Source: Paenibacillus phyllosphaerae
GTDB lineage: Bacteria > Bacillota > Bacilli > Paenibacillales > Paenibacillaceae
Reading direction: 5' to 3'
NCBI RefSeq assembly: GCF_014192105.1
Contig: NZ_JACHXK010000001.1
Span: forward strand, 1 to 64,000
DNA length: 64,000 nucleotides
Each line of letters begins with the position of its first letter. Position 1 is the first letter of the stretch. The position numbers were made by a program, and so were the translations under genes. This document shows, piece after piece, positions 18,607-26,963 of the stretch. Under the pieces are notes generated by a model that was given only the letters and a program-made list of their open reading frames with translations, did not search any database and had not been told where the DNA came from.

Positions 18607-19320
18607 CTATACGGATTGCCTCAGTCTCCTATTAGCCTCAACATAACGGACTATTGCGGAGGCTTGCTCTCGTATAAAGAAATGGCCTCCTGTAAGCGTC
18701 TTCATTCTAAACTCGTCTGTTGTGTATCTTCTCCAATCCAATAGATTGGCCGGGTCGATCGTCTTATCGTCATTTCCCGAAAGGACATGAACGGGACATG
18801 ATACAGAGTGAATGGTCTTCGAAGGTTTGTAGGATGCGAGTAATTTGAAGTCGTGTCGTATGATGGGAAGAAACATTTCTAGAAGTAATGGTTCTGCAAG
18901 AAGTTCATCCGGCATTCCGCCGATTTGAATCAGTTCTTCAATGAACGCTAGATCCGATAATTCGTGCAGGTTTAGAGGAACTCTAAGATGGGGGGGTTCG
19001 TGGGCAGAGATAATAAGCATATTGGCCGATCTGGAAAATTTCTCTTCGATGACTCGGGTCGCCTCATAGGCCAATAACCCGCCCATGCTGTGTCCGAAAA
19101 CGATAAACGGCTCGTCAGTCAATCGTGCCGTCATCATTTCGATAACATTCTGTCTTGCTTCATCGAAATCGCTATAGAAAGGATTACTCATCCTCGATCC
19201 ATGTCCTGCCAATTCGAGCGGGACGACCTCGAGCGAATGGCTAATTCTACTCCATGGCTGATAGACGCTAGCTGAGCCACCTGCATGAGGAATACAGAAC
19301 AGCAGAGCCTTAGGTATCAA
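18607..19320 (-). CDS. Type II thioesterase of the NRPS/PKS cluster
   Basis: Alpha/beta hydrolase of the editing-thioesterase family that removes aberrant acyl groups from carrier domains. Seen: LLFCIPHAGG at the N-terminus, GHSMGG with the nucleophile serine, GNDDKT for the acid and GGHFFI for the histidine. About 237 residues is standard for the family. It is the first enzyme gene after the cluster promoter. TTG at 19320 has GAAGAGG 8 bases upstream; GTG (19329) and ATG (19326) in the same frame sit too close to that site. No integrated thioesterase is visible in the synthases within the window, so chain release must be encoded further left. Confidence 0.9.
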   Translation of the reverse strand: MIPKALLFCIPHAGGSASVYQPWSRISHSLEVVPLELAGHGSRMSNPFYSDFDEARQNVIEMMTARLTDEPFIVFGHSMGGLLAYEATRVIEEKFSRSANMLIISAHEPPHLRVPLNLHELSDLAFIEELIQIGGMPDELLAEPLLLEMFLPIIRHDFKLLASYKPSKTIHSVSCPVHVLSGNDDKTIDPANLLDWRRYTTDEFRMKTLTGGHFFIREQASAIVRYVEANRRLRQSV

Positions 19321-19518
19321 TAACATCACCTCTTCGTTAACATAAACTCAAGGCGGAATCAATCGCTCCACGGTAACTAGGAAGCTGGTTAATATAAATG
19401 CCGTCAATAATAACGCTTACAAATAATATAAAAAGTCATAAGCTTGATTCGGCTTCTGGGTAGTCATCCATAACCGCAATGGTTCCTGGGACATCCATTG
19501 TCCACTAAAAATTCCGCT

Positions 19519-19584
19519 TTAGGCCTCCAATATCCTCATTTGAAGTAAGTCTATCCGACTATTCAGTGCTACAAATTCATTCAC
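19519..19584 (-). CDS. Possible 21-residue leader ORF in cluster 5' UTR
   Basis: GTG-initiated 21-codon frame with AGGAG five bases upstream, located between the promoter at 19623-19651 and the thioesterase gene. The frame stays open again after its TAA for a further 33 or so codons, so it could equally be debris of a longer gene. I recognise no family. If translated, it might act as a leader affecting expression of the cluster; this is speculative. Confidence 0.25.
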   Translation of the reverse strand: MNEFVALNSRIDLLQMRILEA

Positions 19585-19622
19585 AATCTCTCCTTTTATA
19601 TCAAATTTCTTACACTTTTTTT

Positions 19623-19651
19623 ATGATAAAATACATTAACTGTGATGTCAA
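19623..19651 (-). promoter_or_regulatory. Sigma-A promoter for the NRPS/PKS cluster
   Basis: On the minus strand, TTGACA (19646-19651), a 17-base spacer and TATCAT (19623-19628) form a near-consensus vegetative promoter. A 16-base AT palindrome, AATATATTAATATATT, overlaps the upstream edge of the -35 box and could be an UP element or operator. The leader to the thioesterase start would be about 290 bases. The surrounding 19560-19900 stretch is clearly more AT-rich than the rest of the window. Confidence 0.7.
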
Positions 19652-19926
19652 TATATTAATATATTTATTAACACATAGGACTACACCCCTACCAAAGACA
19701 CCATTTCGGGAAGCTCGAAGTTCTACTCTGAGGGGAAATTCACCTAAACATCCTATCTTTTATTCGCTCGGACTAAAGATTATGTACGTAATCGTATCCA
19801 TCCACACAGGAATATGTATCTTATCCTACCAATATGAACTTAATTGCATAACCTTGCTCATGTTCACGTTTTTACCTTAACAAAAACATTGAACATTCAA
19901 AGGTCACAAGGTTTTGCGTAAGGTAT

Positions 19927-19992
19927 CTGAAGACGATCACGTTCACGACGGGCAGCACATTCTATGTGGATGGCGGATATACGCTTCTGTGA
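19927..19992 (+). pseudogene. C-terminal remnant of a short-chain dehydrogenase
   Basis: The forward frame reads TTGSTFYVDGGYTLL followed by a stop. This is the typical end of classical SDR enzymes (…G-x-T-x-x-V-D-G-G-Y…). Nothing upstream in this or neighbouring frames looks like the rest of an SDR, so this is the last 20 or so codons of a deleted gene. It marks an old deletion or insertion boundary just outside the biosynthetic cluster. Confidence 0.65.
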
Positions 19993-20009
19993 CGCTTCAT
20001 ACCGTCCAT

Positions 20010-20047
20010 CAAAAAAAAGAAAGCAAATCCTGTGCGGATTTGCTTTC
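20010..20047 (-). terminator. Rho-independent terminator of the TetR operon
   Basis: A 12-bp perfect stem, GAAAGCAAATCC / GGATTTGCTTTC, with loop TGTGC. On the minus strand it is followed by eight T residues. It lies 24 bases after the tetR-type stop codon. Confidence 0.85.
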
Positions 20048-20070
20048 TTCAGTCCATGTTTTCATGCCGA

Positions 20071-20652
20071 TCACGAAAAAACCAACCTCGAGATCATATC
20101 CCTCATCGTTTTTTTGCGGATCGAGATGACTTCCTCTTCGGAGATCGTCCCGTAAAACTTCCGAATCGCCTTGTGATGAGAGAAATAAAAATAAACCGCA
20201 CCGAGCAAGCTGACAACGAAATCTTCAGGATGATCGACCTTCCTGCATTCGCCCGTCTGAACGCCAAGCTGATACATGCCCATCACCGTCTCGAAAAAGA
20301 AATTTTGATGATGAAGCTGCTGAAAGATGTCTCGATCCTGCGCAACGCTTTGATCCATGATTTTCACAAAATACGGGTTATGATGAAGAAAATCAATAAA
20401 ATGTTCCATGACTTGGATCAAGTTTTCCTGAATGGATGGACCTTTAAGTTCAATGGAACCGGAGGTCGCTTGTTCGAATAAGTCGTTAATGACCGCCGTG
20501 AATAACTCTTCTTTACTCTTAAAGTGATAATAGATCAGCGCTTTGTTAACGCCGGCCATTTTGGAGATATAATCGATTCTGGCCCCATCGAACCCTTTCT
20601 CCGCAAACTCCTGCAGTGCGGTTTGCAGAATTTTTTCTTTTCCCTGACTCAT
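20071..20652 (-). CDS. TetR-family transcriptional repressor
   Basis: A 193-residue regulator with the TetR N-terminal helix-turn-helix (about 5-50; ALQEFAEKGFDGARIDYISKMAG followed by the recognition region NKALIYYHFKSKEEL, quoted in two parts) and an all-helical ligand/dimerisation domain. It is downstream of and co-directional with the FAD oxidoreductase, 41 bases apart, and the pair ends in a terminator. A perfect inverted repeat at 21984-22005 just before the oxidoreductase start is the likely operator, giving autoregulation of the two-gene operon. The inducer is unknown. Confidence 0.9.
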   Translation of the reverse strand: MSQGKEKILQTALQEFAEKGFDGARIDYISKMAGVNKALIYYHFKSKEELFTAVINDLFEQATSGSIELKGPSIQENLIQVMEHFIDFLHHNPYFVKIMDQSVAQDRDIFQQLHHQNFFFETVMGMYQLGVQTGECRKVDHPEDFVVSLLGAVYFYFSHHKAIRKFYGTISEEEVISIRKKTMRDMISRLVFS

Positions 20653-20693
20653 GCAATGGTTCCTCCGTCAAAAAAACTTCATTCCACCTTCGT

Positions 20694-21965
20694 CTATGAT
20701 ATCATATCCGCTACTTTCCTCGCGCTATCATAGCAAGGCATGCCCAGCGCTCCCGACCCTACCGTTGCATCTCCAACCAGGTATAATCCCCGTACGGTAC
20801 GACTTTGCAGCGGCAACAGTTTTGCGGTCGTTCTTCTGGCTATCCCGCCCACCATAGCTCTGTTAATCATCCGTTTGTGAACCACGTACTGCTCCCATCC
20901 CGGGTATACCCGATGGAGCAACGCTTCGAAAGCGGCTTGTGACCCCTTCGCATGGCTGTCGTCTTGCTGCTCTTGTTCGGTTAGAAATTTCAGGCCGTTG
21001 ATTAATTGTCCGCCGGCGGGTGCGGCCGAAGGATTGTTGATGCCGTAATCATTAATGTAGAAGCCTCCATCCAAATCGAGCAAATTACCGATATCCCCGC
21101 GAATCCTCTTGGAAAGCATGAGATCATAAATGTACACATAGTGAGCCGTTTGATTGACATATTCGCCGAACTCATCGGCAAGGGATGGATAGCTTAGAAG
21201 CTTACCTAACTCTTTCGGCGGAACGTTCAGCACCACTTCATCGAATTCAATCCGTTCACCCGCGCATACGACGCCTTTCACTCGGTCAGCTTCGACGATA
21301 AGATCCGATACCGGTTTGCCGAATTGAATAGTGCCCCCATTGTTCGTGATCGCTTTTTGCAGTTCTCTCAACAGGATGTCATATCCCATATAGCTTAAAG
21401 GTTCGTTCTTCTCATATTCACGGGCCGTTAATTCAACGAAACGGTTCATCGAATACAAGTCGAGTGCGCCGTCGTAGACCGATAACGATGCGTATGCGGA
21501 CAGAACTTTGGCGATCTCGGGGTTACTTATGTTATCCCTGATCCATTGGCCTACGGTCAGGCTCTCCGGAAAAGTCGGTGCTTGCTTGACCATCTCGTAA
21601 AATTGCTTCAAACATTTCACATGATTGAATAGACCCGAAATCGCGGGAGAGGTCAGCGCACCGAAACCAAGCGGGCTGGAGATGACTTTGCCTTCCTTCA
21701 AGAGCTTGAATTTGGCCAAACTCGCTTTCCTATACTCCATCGGCAGTTCAAGTTCGCGAATGATGGAACGCATCGGTTCCTGTTTGGGGGCCAATACCGC
21801 ATGGGCGCCATAACTCATCGTAAAACCATTCTTTGACACGACATGGCTTCTGCCGCCCGGAATCGGCGCGCGTTCCATCACAACAACTTGGTTCCCTCTC
21901 TTCGCTAACAATGCCGCCGTTACTAATCCGCCAAGACCCGCTCCTACAATACCCACTTTCTTCAT
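20694..21965 (-). CDS. Phytoene-desaturase-like FAD/NAD(P) oxidoreductase
   Basis: A 423-residue flavoprotein of the CrtI/amine-oxidase-like superfamily. The N-terminus has the dinucleotide-binding motif VGIVGAGLGGL and the ERxxxPGGRSH segment that follows it; the C-terminal GLYLVGDATVGSGALGMPC segment is the second FAD contact typical of this superfamily. No other carotenoid genes are present, so a desaturase role is unsupported and a broader oxidoreductase role is safer. ATG at 21965 has GGGAGGG about 6 bases upstream. The gene sits under a TetR-type operator and is followed by the tetR-type gene. Confidence 0.82.
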   Translation of the reverse strand: MKKVGIVGAGLGGLVTAALLAKRGNQVVVMERAPIPGGRSHVVSKNGFTMSYGAHAVLAPKQEPMRSIIRELELPMEYRKASLAKFKLLKEGKVISSPLGFGALTSPAISGLFNHVKCLKQFYEMVKQAPTFPESLTVGQWIRDNISNPEIAKVLSAYASLSVYDGALDLYSMNRFVELTAREYEKNEPLSYMGYDILLRELQKAITNNGGTIQFGKPVSDLIVEADRVKGVVCAGERIEFDEVVLNVPPKELGKLLSYPSLADEFGEYVNQTAHYVYIYDLMLSKRIRGDIGNLLDLDGGFYINDYGINNPSAAPAGGQLINGLKFLTEQEQQDDSHAKGSQAAFEALLHRVYPGWEQYVVHKRMINRAMVGGIARRTTAKLLPLQSRTVRGLYLVGDATVGSGALGMPCYDSARKVADMIS

Positions 21966-21983
21966 ACGATCACCCTCCCAGAA

Positions 21984-22005
21984 TTAGACTAACCGTTTAG
22001 TCTAA
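21984..22005. promoter_or_regulatory. TetR operator (perfect inverted repeat)
   Basis: TTAGACTAA, a 4-base spacer (CCGT), then TTAGTCTAA: a perfect 9-bp inverted repeat 19 bases upstream of the oxidoreductase start codon. Size, symmetry and position fit a TetR-family operator overlapping the promoter or transcript start. Confidence 0.75.
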
Positions 22006-22085
22006 CTTTACCACTGGAATCCTCTTTACGCAATAACAAATGGATCATGTTGGAAAACAGACTCGTTCCGCTGACCCCAGAAAAC

Positions 22086-22107
22086 AAAAAAAACACCCGG
22101 ACGGGTG
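22086..22107 (-). terminator. Terminator of the double-glycine peptide gene
   Basis: CACCCG/CGGGTG stem followed on the minus strand by eight T residues, 21 bases after the stop codon of the 53-residue peptide gene. It separates that gene from the oxidoreductase operon. Confidence 0.75.
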
Positions 22108-22127
22108 CGAAAAGAAGAATCATACGA

Positions 22128-22289
22128 TCATATGCGACCACGGCTAGAATATCTGGTACGCGATGTTGAACCGCCGCCTTGAATCTCCTCTTGGTTGGAT
22201 GCTGATAGTTCTTGCGGGATATCCATCAATTCTATCTCTTGTTTCTCGGCTTTGGGTTCCGTTTCGGTAGTTTTTTGCTGTTCGGACAT
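22128..22289 (-). CDS. 53-residue peptide with double-glycine leader
   Basis: A short gene beginning with ATG at 22289, preceded by AAGGAGGTG, a near-perfect ribosome site, and followed by its own terminator. The first 39 residues are acidic and hydrophilic and end in LSASNQEEIQGG, which matches the LSxxELxxIxGG pattern of peptides cut by C39 proteases, at the right spacing. The remainder, GSTSRTRYSSRGRI, is basic, rich in Ser and Arg, and has no Cys. It could be a secreted signalling or bacteriocin-like peptide or a RiPP precursor. No modifying enzyme or C39 exporter is adjacent. That it is a real gene is well supported; its role is unknown. Confidence 0.7.
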   Translation of the reverse strand: MSEQQKTTETEPKAEKQEIELMDIPQELSASNQEEIQGGGSTSRTRYSSRGRI

Positions 22290-22402
22290 TAGAGCACCTC
22301 CTTGCAGGTTTGCTATAAGCGTAGTGAGTTCCCCTTATCGATACAATCCCCCATACAGGGGATATTTCTCAAGGCAAGTCGTTCTTGTTCGGTTTACTCT
22401 GA

Positions 22403-22972
22403 CTAGAGCGTACTCAGCCGTAATTCATAAACATACTGTACGATCGGATGCTTGACCTTTATCTTCTCGCTCATGTTCAAGATTCGTTTCTTGCCCACTC
22501 GTCGGTCAACCAACGCCAGAATATTAAATAAGATCTCTTTGCTCTCCAGGCTTTCTTCAATCGGCAGGGACAGAAACTGATTCGCTTCAACAATAAAGTT
22601 TGATTTACTTAATGAAGCTTGCGCGGACAATAGCTCCTTGGCCAGTTCGGATATTTTCCTGCCTCTTGCAATGACGTGTAGACGTTCCTCCGGAACGAGC
22701 CCCTTGGTCTCTTGTCTGACCGCTTCGATCTCTTCCTTCGTGATCGGAATTTCGAGATGCGGATCACTCTTTATTTCCTGCTCCGTCTGGTACCATCTGA
22801 TCGATGTTGTTACATCACGCATATTGAATACGTTCTTTTTATCTACAGCAATATAACAAAGACCCGCTTTGTCGGGTAAATAACGGTAGCCGGTTGCCCG
22901 GTATTCGAACCTTCCCAATAGGGCAGGACTAAGAAAACTCTCCAGTTGCTGCTTCACTTTGCTCCAGGACAT
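22403..22972 (-). CDS. SF0329-family protein of unknown function
   Basis: About 189 residues, soluble, no signal peptide. The opening MSWSKVKQQLESFL and the GRFEYRATGYRYLPDKAG region followed by AVDKKNVFNM resemble the SF0329 family of uncharacterised proteins (recalled from memory, not searched). ATG at 22972 is preferred because GGAGG lies 5 bases upstream; a TTG at 22984 is in frame. It stands alone, 113 bases upstream of the double-glycine peptide gene on the same strand, so co-transcription is possible. No catalytic motif is evident. Confidence 0.75.
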   Translation of the reverse strand: MSWSKVKQQLESFLSPALLGRFEYRATGYRYLPDKAGLCYIAVDKKNVFNMRDVTTSIRWYQTEQEIKSDPHLEIPITKEEIEAVRQETKGLVPEERLHVIARGRKISELAKELLSAQASLSKSNFIVEANQFLSLPIEESLESKEILFNILALVDRRVGKKRILNMSEKIKVKHPIVQYVYELRLSTL

Positions 22973-23271
22973 GTCATCCTCCAATGTTCCATACGGCGTA
23001 CTTATTCAAGCGTCTCTCTATCATACAATAACTAATCCTTCAATCCTACTAAGTACGGCTTATCCCTATTGTCGCAGCGCAAGGAAGTCAAAATAGAAAA
23101 AGACAAAGTAAAATAAGTGCACGTTCCCCGATTCTCCGTTCCTTCCTTCCCATCGGAAAGTAAAAAAGTTGCGGCTTCTCGTCAATAACTTTTATATCCC
23201 TTTGATAGCGGCTCGTTTACACTGTTTTTAGAGCAAGTCGCTATGAATATGAAGCCAATGGGGGAAAGAGT

Positions 23272-24930
23272 ATGGCAAAGAAAGCCACAACCGTAATTCT
23301 GTCGTTATGCGTGTCGGCCGCCTTACTGGCAGCCTGCAGCAACAGCAACGGTAACTCACAGCATGAGGCGTCAAATACGGGCACTAACACCAACGACGTG
23401 GCAGCATCGAATGAAGTTGACCCGTCCAATCCAGCATTCAGCGCCTATAAAGAACCCGTAACCATCCATACCGTGACGTCTGAATACGCTTCGGCGAAAT
23501 ACCCGGAGGGCGATGATATTACGAACAATGTCTGGATCAGACGGTACAAAGAGAAATTGAATATCGATGTCAAAACAGACTGGGTCAGCGACGAGTATGA
23601 CACGAAACTGAATCTGGCTATTTCGTCGAACAATCTTCCGGACGTGTTCAAGGTCAATGCTTCCCAATTACAGCAGCTCATTGAAGCCGATATGGTAATG
23701 GACCTTACGACCGTATTCGATACCTATGCATCGGAACGTCTCAAAGGCTATATGGAAGCCGATGCGGACAGCTACGAGTCTGGTAAAAAGGACGGAAAGC
23801 TATTCGGGATCCCGCAACTCCACTGGGGATTGATCGAACAGCCCGACTTCCTCTGGATCCGGGAGGACTGGAAGCAAGAACTTGGCCTAGCAGACCCGCA
23901 ATCGGTCGACGATATCAAGAATATCGCCCTGACATTCATGGATAAGCACGGCGGTTACGGCATCGCGGTCGACCAGACGTTGGATTATCTGAACCTGCTC
24001 GCCATCGCGTGGAATGCTCATCCGGATATGTGGATCGAGGATGGCAGCGGCAAGCTGGTGTACGGCTCCACCCAGCCTGAGATGAAGGCCGCATTGGCCG
24101 AATGGGCGGACTGGTATAAGCAGGGAATCATCGATCCGGAGTTTGCCATCAAAGACTTTAGCGCCATGAACGCCGATGTCGTAGCCGGCAAGGTCGGCGT
24201 GCAGCCTTACTACCAGTGGTGGGGATACAACCCCGGTGTCGATACCGTATCGAATCTAGGCAAAGACGCCATTTTCTACCCGTATATGATTCCTACGGTC
24301 GACGGCAAGGAAGCCAAACATTCCATCTTCTTCGCGAACGGCAGTTACACGGTTATCAAGAAGGGATTTAAGAACCCCGAGGCGATCATCAAAATTCTGA
24401 ACGACTATGCCTACATCGTAGACGAAGGCGTGGGCAAAGAATCCGAGGAAACGCTATCCGCCTTGCTGGACAACGACATTGCGCACGTGGTCGGCGCTTT
24501 CCGCGTACTCAATCCAAACTCCGACTACGAGCAATACGAGGCCGTATCGGCAGCCCTGCAGTCCAAGGACACCGCCGGTCTGACGACTGCGGGGATGTGG
24601 CAGAAGTATAACAATAGCGTTGCATTCATCGATAAAGCGACACCGGGAGCTGCCGGCGATTACTTGCAGCAAGGCGCGCCCAAGACCGCCTACGGCCTAG
24701 CGAAAAAAGTACTCGACAGCAGGAACTACATCAAGACAGCGCTGTGGGGAGCAACGCCCGAAGTGATGGCCAGCTACGGCACAACGTTGGATGACATCCT
24801 GACCGAAGGCTTCACGAAGATCATCATGGGCACCGAAAGCATCGACTACTTCGATACGATCGTCCAGAATTGGCGGACAGCCGGCGGTGATACGGCCGCC
24901 GAGGCCGTCAACGAGGTCTACGGCAAATAA
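23272..24930 (+). CDS. CUT1 sugar ABC importer, lipoprotein binding subunit
   Basis: Extracellular solute-binding lipoprotein of 552 residues. It has a signal peptide with lipobox LAAC (Cys near 22) and a low-complexity S/N/T linker, then the large two-lobe fold of LipO/YtcQ-like proteins that deliver oligosaccharides to LplB/YtcP-type permeases. ATG at 23272 with GGGGGAAAG upstream. It begins an operon with two permeases; no ATPase gene is present, as is usual where a shared MsmX-type ATPase serves several importers. The convergent YesM/YesN pair at 28186-31603 probably controls it. The sugar cannot be named from sequence. Confidence 0.92.
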   Translation: MAKKATTVILSLCVSAALLAACSNSNGNSQHEASNTGTNTNDVAASNEVDPSNPAFSAYKEPVTIHTVTSEYASAKYPEGDDITNNVWIRRYKEKLNIDVKTDWVSDEYDTKLNLAISSNNLPDVFKVNASQLQQLIEADMVMDLTTVFDTYASERLKGYMEADADSYESGKKDGKLFGIPQLHWGLIEQPDFLWIREDWKQELGLADPQSVDDIKNIALTFMDKHGGYGIAVDQTLDYLNLLAIAWNAHPDMWIEDGSGKLVYGSTQPEMKAALAEWADWYKQGIIDPEFAIKDFSAMNADVVAGKVGVQPYYQWWGYNPGVDTVSNLGKDAIFYPYMIPTVDGKEAKHSIFFANGSYTVIKKGFKNPEAIIKILNDYAYIVDEGVGKESEETLSALLDNDIAHVVGAFRVLNPNSDYEQYEAVSAALQSKDTAGLTTAGMWQKYNNSVAFIDKATPGAAGDYLQQGAPKTAYGLAKKVLDSRNYIKTALWGATPEVMASYGTTLDDILTEGFTKIIMGTESIDYFDTIVQNWRTAGGDTAAEAVNEVYGK

Positions 24931-24942
24931 CGGTTTCTTGTT

Positions 24943-24971
24943 AAGGGGGACGAGGCATTCTCGCCCCCCTT
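24943..24971 (+). other. mRNA hairpin between binding protein and permease
   Basis: A stem of AAGGGGGACGAG against CTCGCCCCCCTT (one mismatch) with loop GCATT, 12 bases after the binding-protein stop. There is no long T run, so it is more likely a 3' stabiliser or partial attenuator giving higher expression of the binding protein than of the permeases. A comparable hairpin occurs at 54504-54533 in another importer operon. Confidence 0.6.
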
Positions 24972-25003
24972 ATTTAATAAAGACCAAGAACGGAGGATTA
25001 TGA

Positions 25004-25894
25004 ATGCTGAGAAAATTGAGGCAGCAGAGCCCATACCATCTCATGCTGTTACCGAGCATCGTATTGGTTTTCATCTTTAGCTATATCCCTTTTTACGGGC
25101 TTGTCATTGCATTCCAAAAATATAATCCGGGCCTCGGCTTCAACTCACCCTGGGTCGGATGGGACAACTTCTCGCACGTGTTCAGTCAACCGAACTTCGT
25201 GAGGACGATCTGGAATACGCTGTACATGTCCGCCTTTAAGATTATCGGCGGCATTATCGTACCCGTTATATTCGCCCTCCTGTTAAACGAAGTTGCGCAT
25301 TCAGCAGTCAAGCGCGCTTTTCAAACACTTGTATACATACCGAATTTCCTTTCCTGGGTAATCATGGCCGGCATCCTGCTTGACATTCTGAGCTCCGACG
25401 GCATCCTCAACACGTTTCTGGGCCTATTCGGAATGGAGCCGATCTCCTTCCTTGGCAACCCCTCTATCTTCCCATGGACCATGATCGTAAGCGATATCTG
25501 GAAGGGCTTCGGCTTCGGCACGGTCGTTTACTTAGCCGCCCTGACCAGCATCGATCCGGGACTTTACGAGGCGGCGGTGATCGATGGCGCCAAAAGGTGG
25601 AAGCAAACGATCTATATCACCTTGCCGCTCCTGATGCCGACGATCGTTCTAATGTCCGTTCTATCGCTCGGCAACGTGCTCAACGCAGGTTTTGATCAAA
25701 TTTATAACCTCTACTCTCCCGTCGTGTATCAGACAGGCGATATCATCGATACTTATGTTTACCGTCTCGGGATTCAACAGGCGCAATATTCCATTGCCAC
25801 CGCCGTCGGATTGTTCAAGTCCGTTATCTCCACCGTACTGGTTGCCCTGTCCTATTTATTGGCCTACAAGGTAGCCGGCTATCGTATCTTCTAA
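25004..25894 (+). CDS. CUT1 ABC importer permease (LplB-like)
   Basis: Inner-membrane permease of 296 residues with about six transmembrane helices. The cytoplasmic EAA loop is visible as YEAAVIDGAKRWKQTIYITL, the contact for the ATPase. It ends in the YKVAGYRIF tail typical of LplB-type subunits. ATG at 25004 with CGGAGG 7 bases upstream. It is 12 bases from the next permease gene and would form a heterodimer with that product. Confidence 0.92.
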   Translation: MLRKLRQQSPYHLMLLPSIVLVFIFSYIPFYGLVIAFQKYNPGLGFNSPWVGWDNFSHVFSQPNFVRTIWNTLYMSAFKIIGGIIVPVIFALLLNEVAHSAVKRAFQTLVYIPNFLSWVIMAGILLDILSSDGILNTFLGLFGMEPISFLGNPSIFPWTMIVSDIWKGFGFGTVVYLAALTSIDPGLYEAAVIDGAKRWKQTIYITLPLLMPTIVLMSVLSLGNVLNAGFDQIYNLYSPVVYQTGDIIDTYVYRLGIQQAQYSIATAVGLFKSVISTVLVALSYLLAYKVAGYRIF

Positions 25895-25906
25895 GGAGGC
25901 GTAGTC

Positions 25907-26797
25907 ATGGTCTACGACAAAAGCATAGGAAGAAGCTTGTTCCATATCCTTAACTTTTCGATTTTGATTCTTACATCCCTGCTCTGTATCTTGCCTTTCA
26001 TCAACATGTTGGCCGTTTCCTTTAGCGGCAGCGCGGCTGTATCCGCCGGCAATGTCGCGTTCTGGCCCGTTGATTTTACGACGAAGGCTTATGAGTTCGC
26101 GTTAACGGGGGGAGAATTTTACACCTCCCTCTGGGTAGCCGTTAAACGCGTCGTGCTCGGTACAACCGTCAATCTGATTCTCATGGTGCTAACCGCTTAC
26201 CCGCTCTCCAAGTCGGCGCAAAAGCTGATGGGCCGCAATTACTACATGGGCTTTTTCATTATTACGATGTTATTCAATGGCGGGTTGATTCCGACCTACC
26301 TCGTCGTGGTCAAGATGGGGCTGATCGATTCCATCTGGTCGCTGATCCTGCCCGGAGCCCTTCCTGTATTCAGCATGGTGATTCTCATGAATTTCATCAG
26401 AGGGTTGCCGGAGGAAATCGAGGAATCGGCGATTATTGACGGCGCAGGCCCGATGCAGATCCTGTTCCGCATTATGCTCCCGCTCCTGAAGCCCGCACTC
26501 GCGACAGTCGGTCTGTTCAGTATCGTCGGTCATTGGAACTCGTGGTTCGACGGCATTATCTACATGAACGATCCGGCGAATTATCCGCTGCAAAGCTACT
26601 TGCAAACCCTGCTGTTAAGCTTCGAGCAAATCATGCTGAAGTCGGGGACCGACTACACGCAGCTGCTGTCGATGATGAATGCCAGAACAGGACGCGCCGC
26701 ACAAATGTTCCTAGGTGCGATTCCGATCCTTCTCGTCTATCCGTTCCTGCAGAAATACTTCACCAAAGGCTTGGTACTCGGCAGTGTAAAAGGGTAA
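25907..26797 (+). CDS. CUT1 ABC importer permease (YtcP-like)
   Basis: Second permease of 296 residues, with six predicted helices, EAA loop EEIEESAIIDGAGPMQILFR and the conserved C-terminus YFTKGLVLGSVKG. AAGGAGG lies upstream of ATG 25907. Last gene of the importer operon, followed four bases later by a strong terminator. Partner of the preceding permease. Confidence 0.92.
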   Translation: MVYDKSIGRSLFHILNFSILILTSLLCILPFINMLAVSFSGSAAVSAGNVAFWPVDFTTKAYEFALTGGEFYTSLWVAVKRVVLGTTVNLILMVLTAYPLSKSAQKLMGRNYYMGFFIITMLFNGGLIPTYLVVVKMGLIDSIWSLILPGALPVFSMVILMNFIRGLPEEIEESAIIDGAGPMQILFRIMLPLLKPALATVGLFSIVGHWNSWFDGIIYMNDPANYPLQSYLQTLLLSFEQIMLKSGTDYTQLLSMMNARTGRAAQMFLGAIPILLVYPFLQKYFTKGLVLGSVKG

Positions 26798-26800
26798 GTC

Positions 26801-26832
26801 AAAAGGCTTGCAGCGTAGGCTGCAGGCCTTTT
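26801..26832 (+). terminator. Terminator of the 23272-26797 importer operon
   Basis: Stem AAAAGGCTTGCAGC / GCTGCAGGCCTTTT with one mismatch and a 4-base loop, ending in a T run, directly after the permease stop. Confidence 0.85.
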
Positions 26833-26963
26833 ATCTAGCCCTAGCGAGAATACCCCCACTTCAAGCACTTGCTAAGCGGGGGATGAATCGCATTCTTTTT
26901 TGTTCATAATACGAACGTATGTGCTATAATATTCCTATCCATCCTTAGCAAGGAGGTTTAGGC

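Noticed and set aside
20694..21965. Naming the flavoprotein as a carotenoid desaturase (crtI/crtN)
   Set aside because: No phytoene/squalene synthase or other carotenoid gene nearby; the superfamily is too broad for that name.
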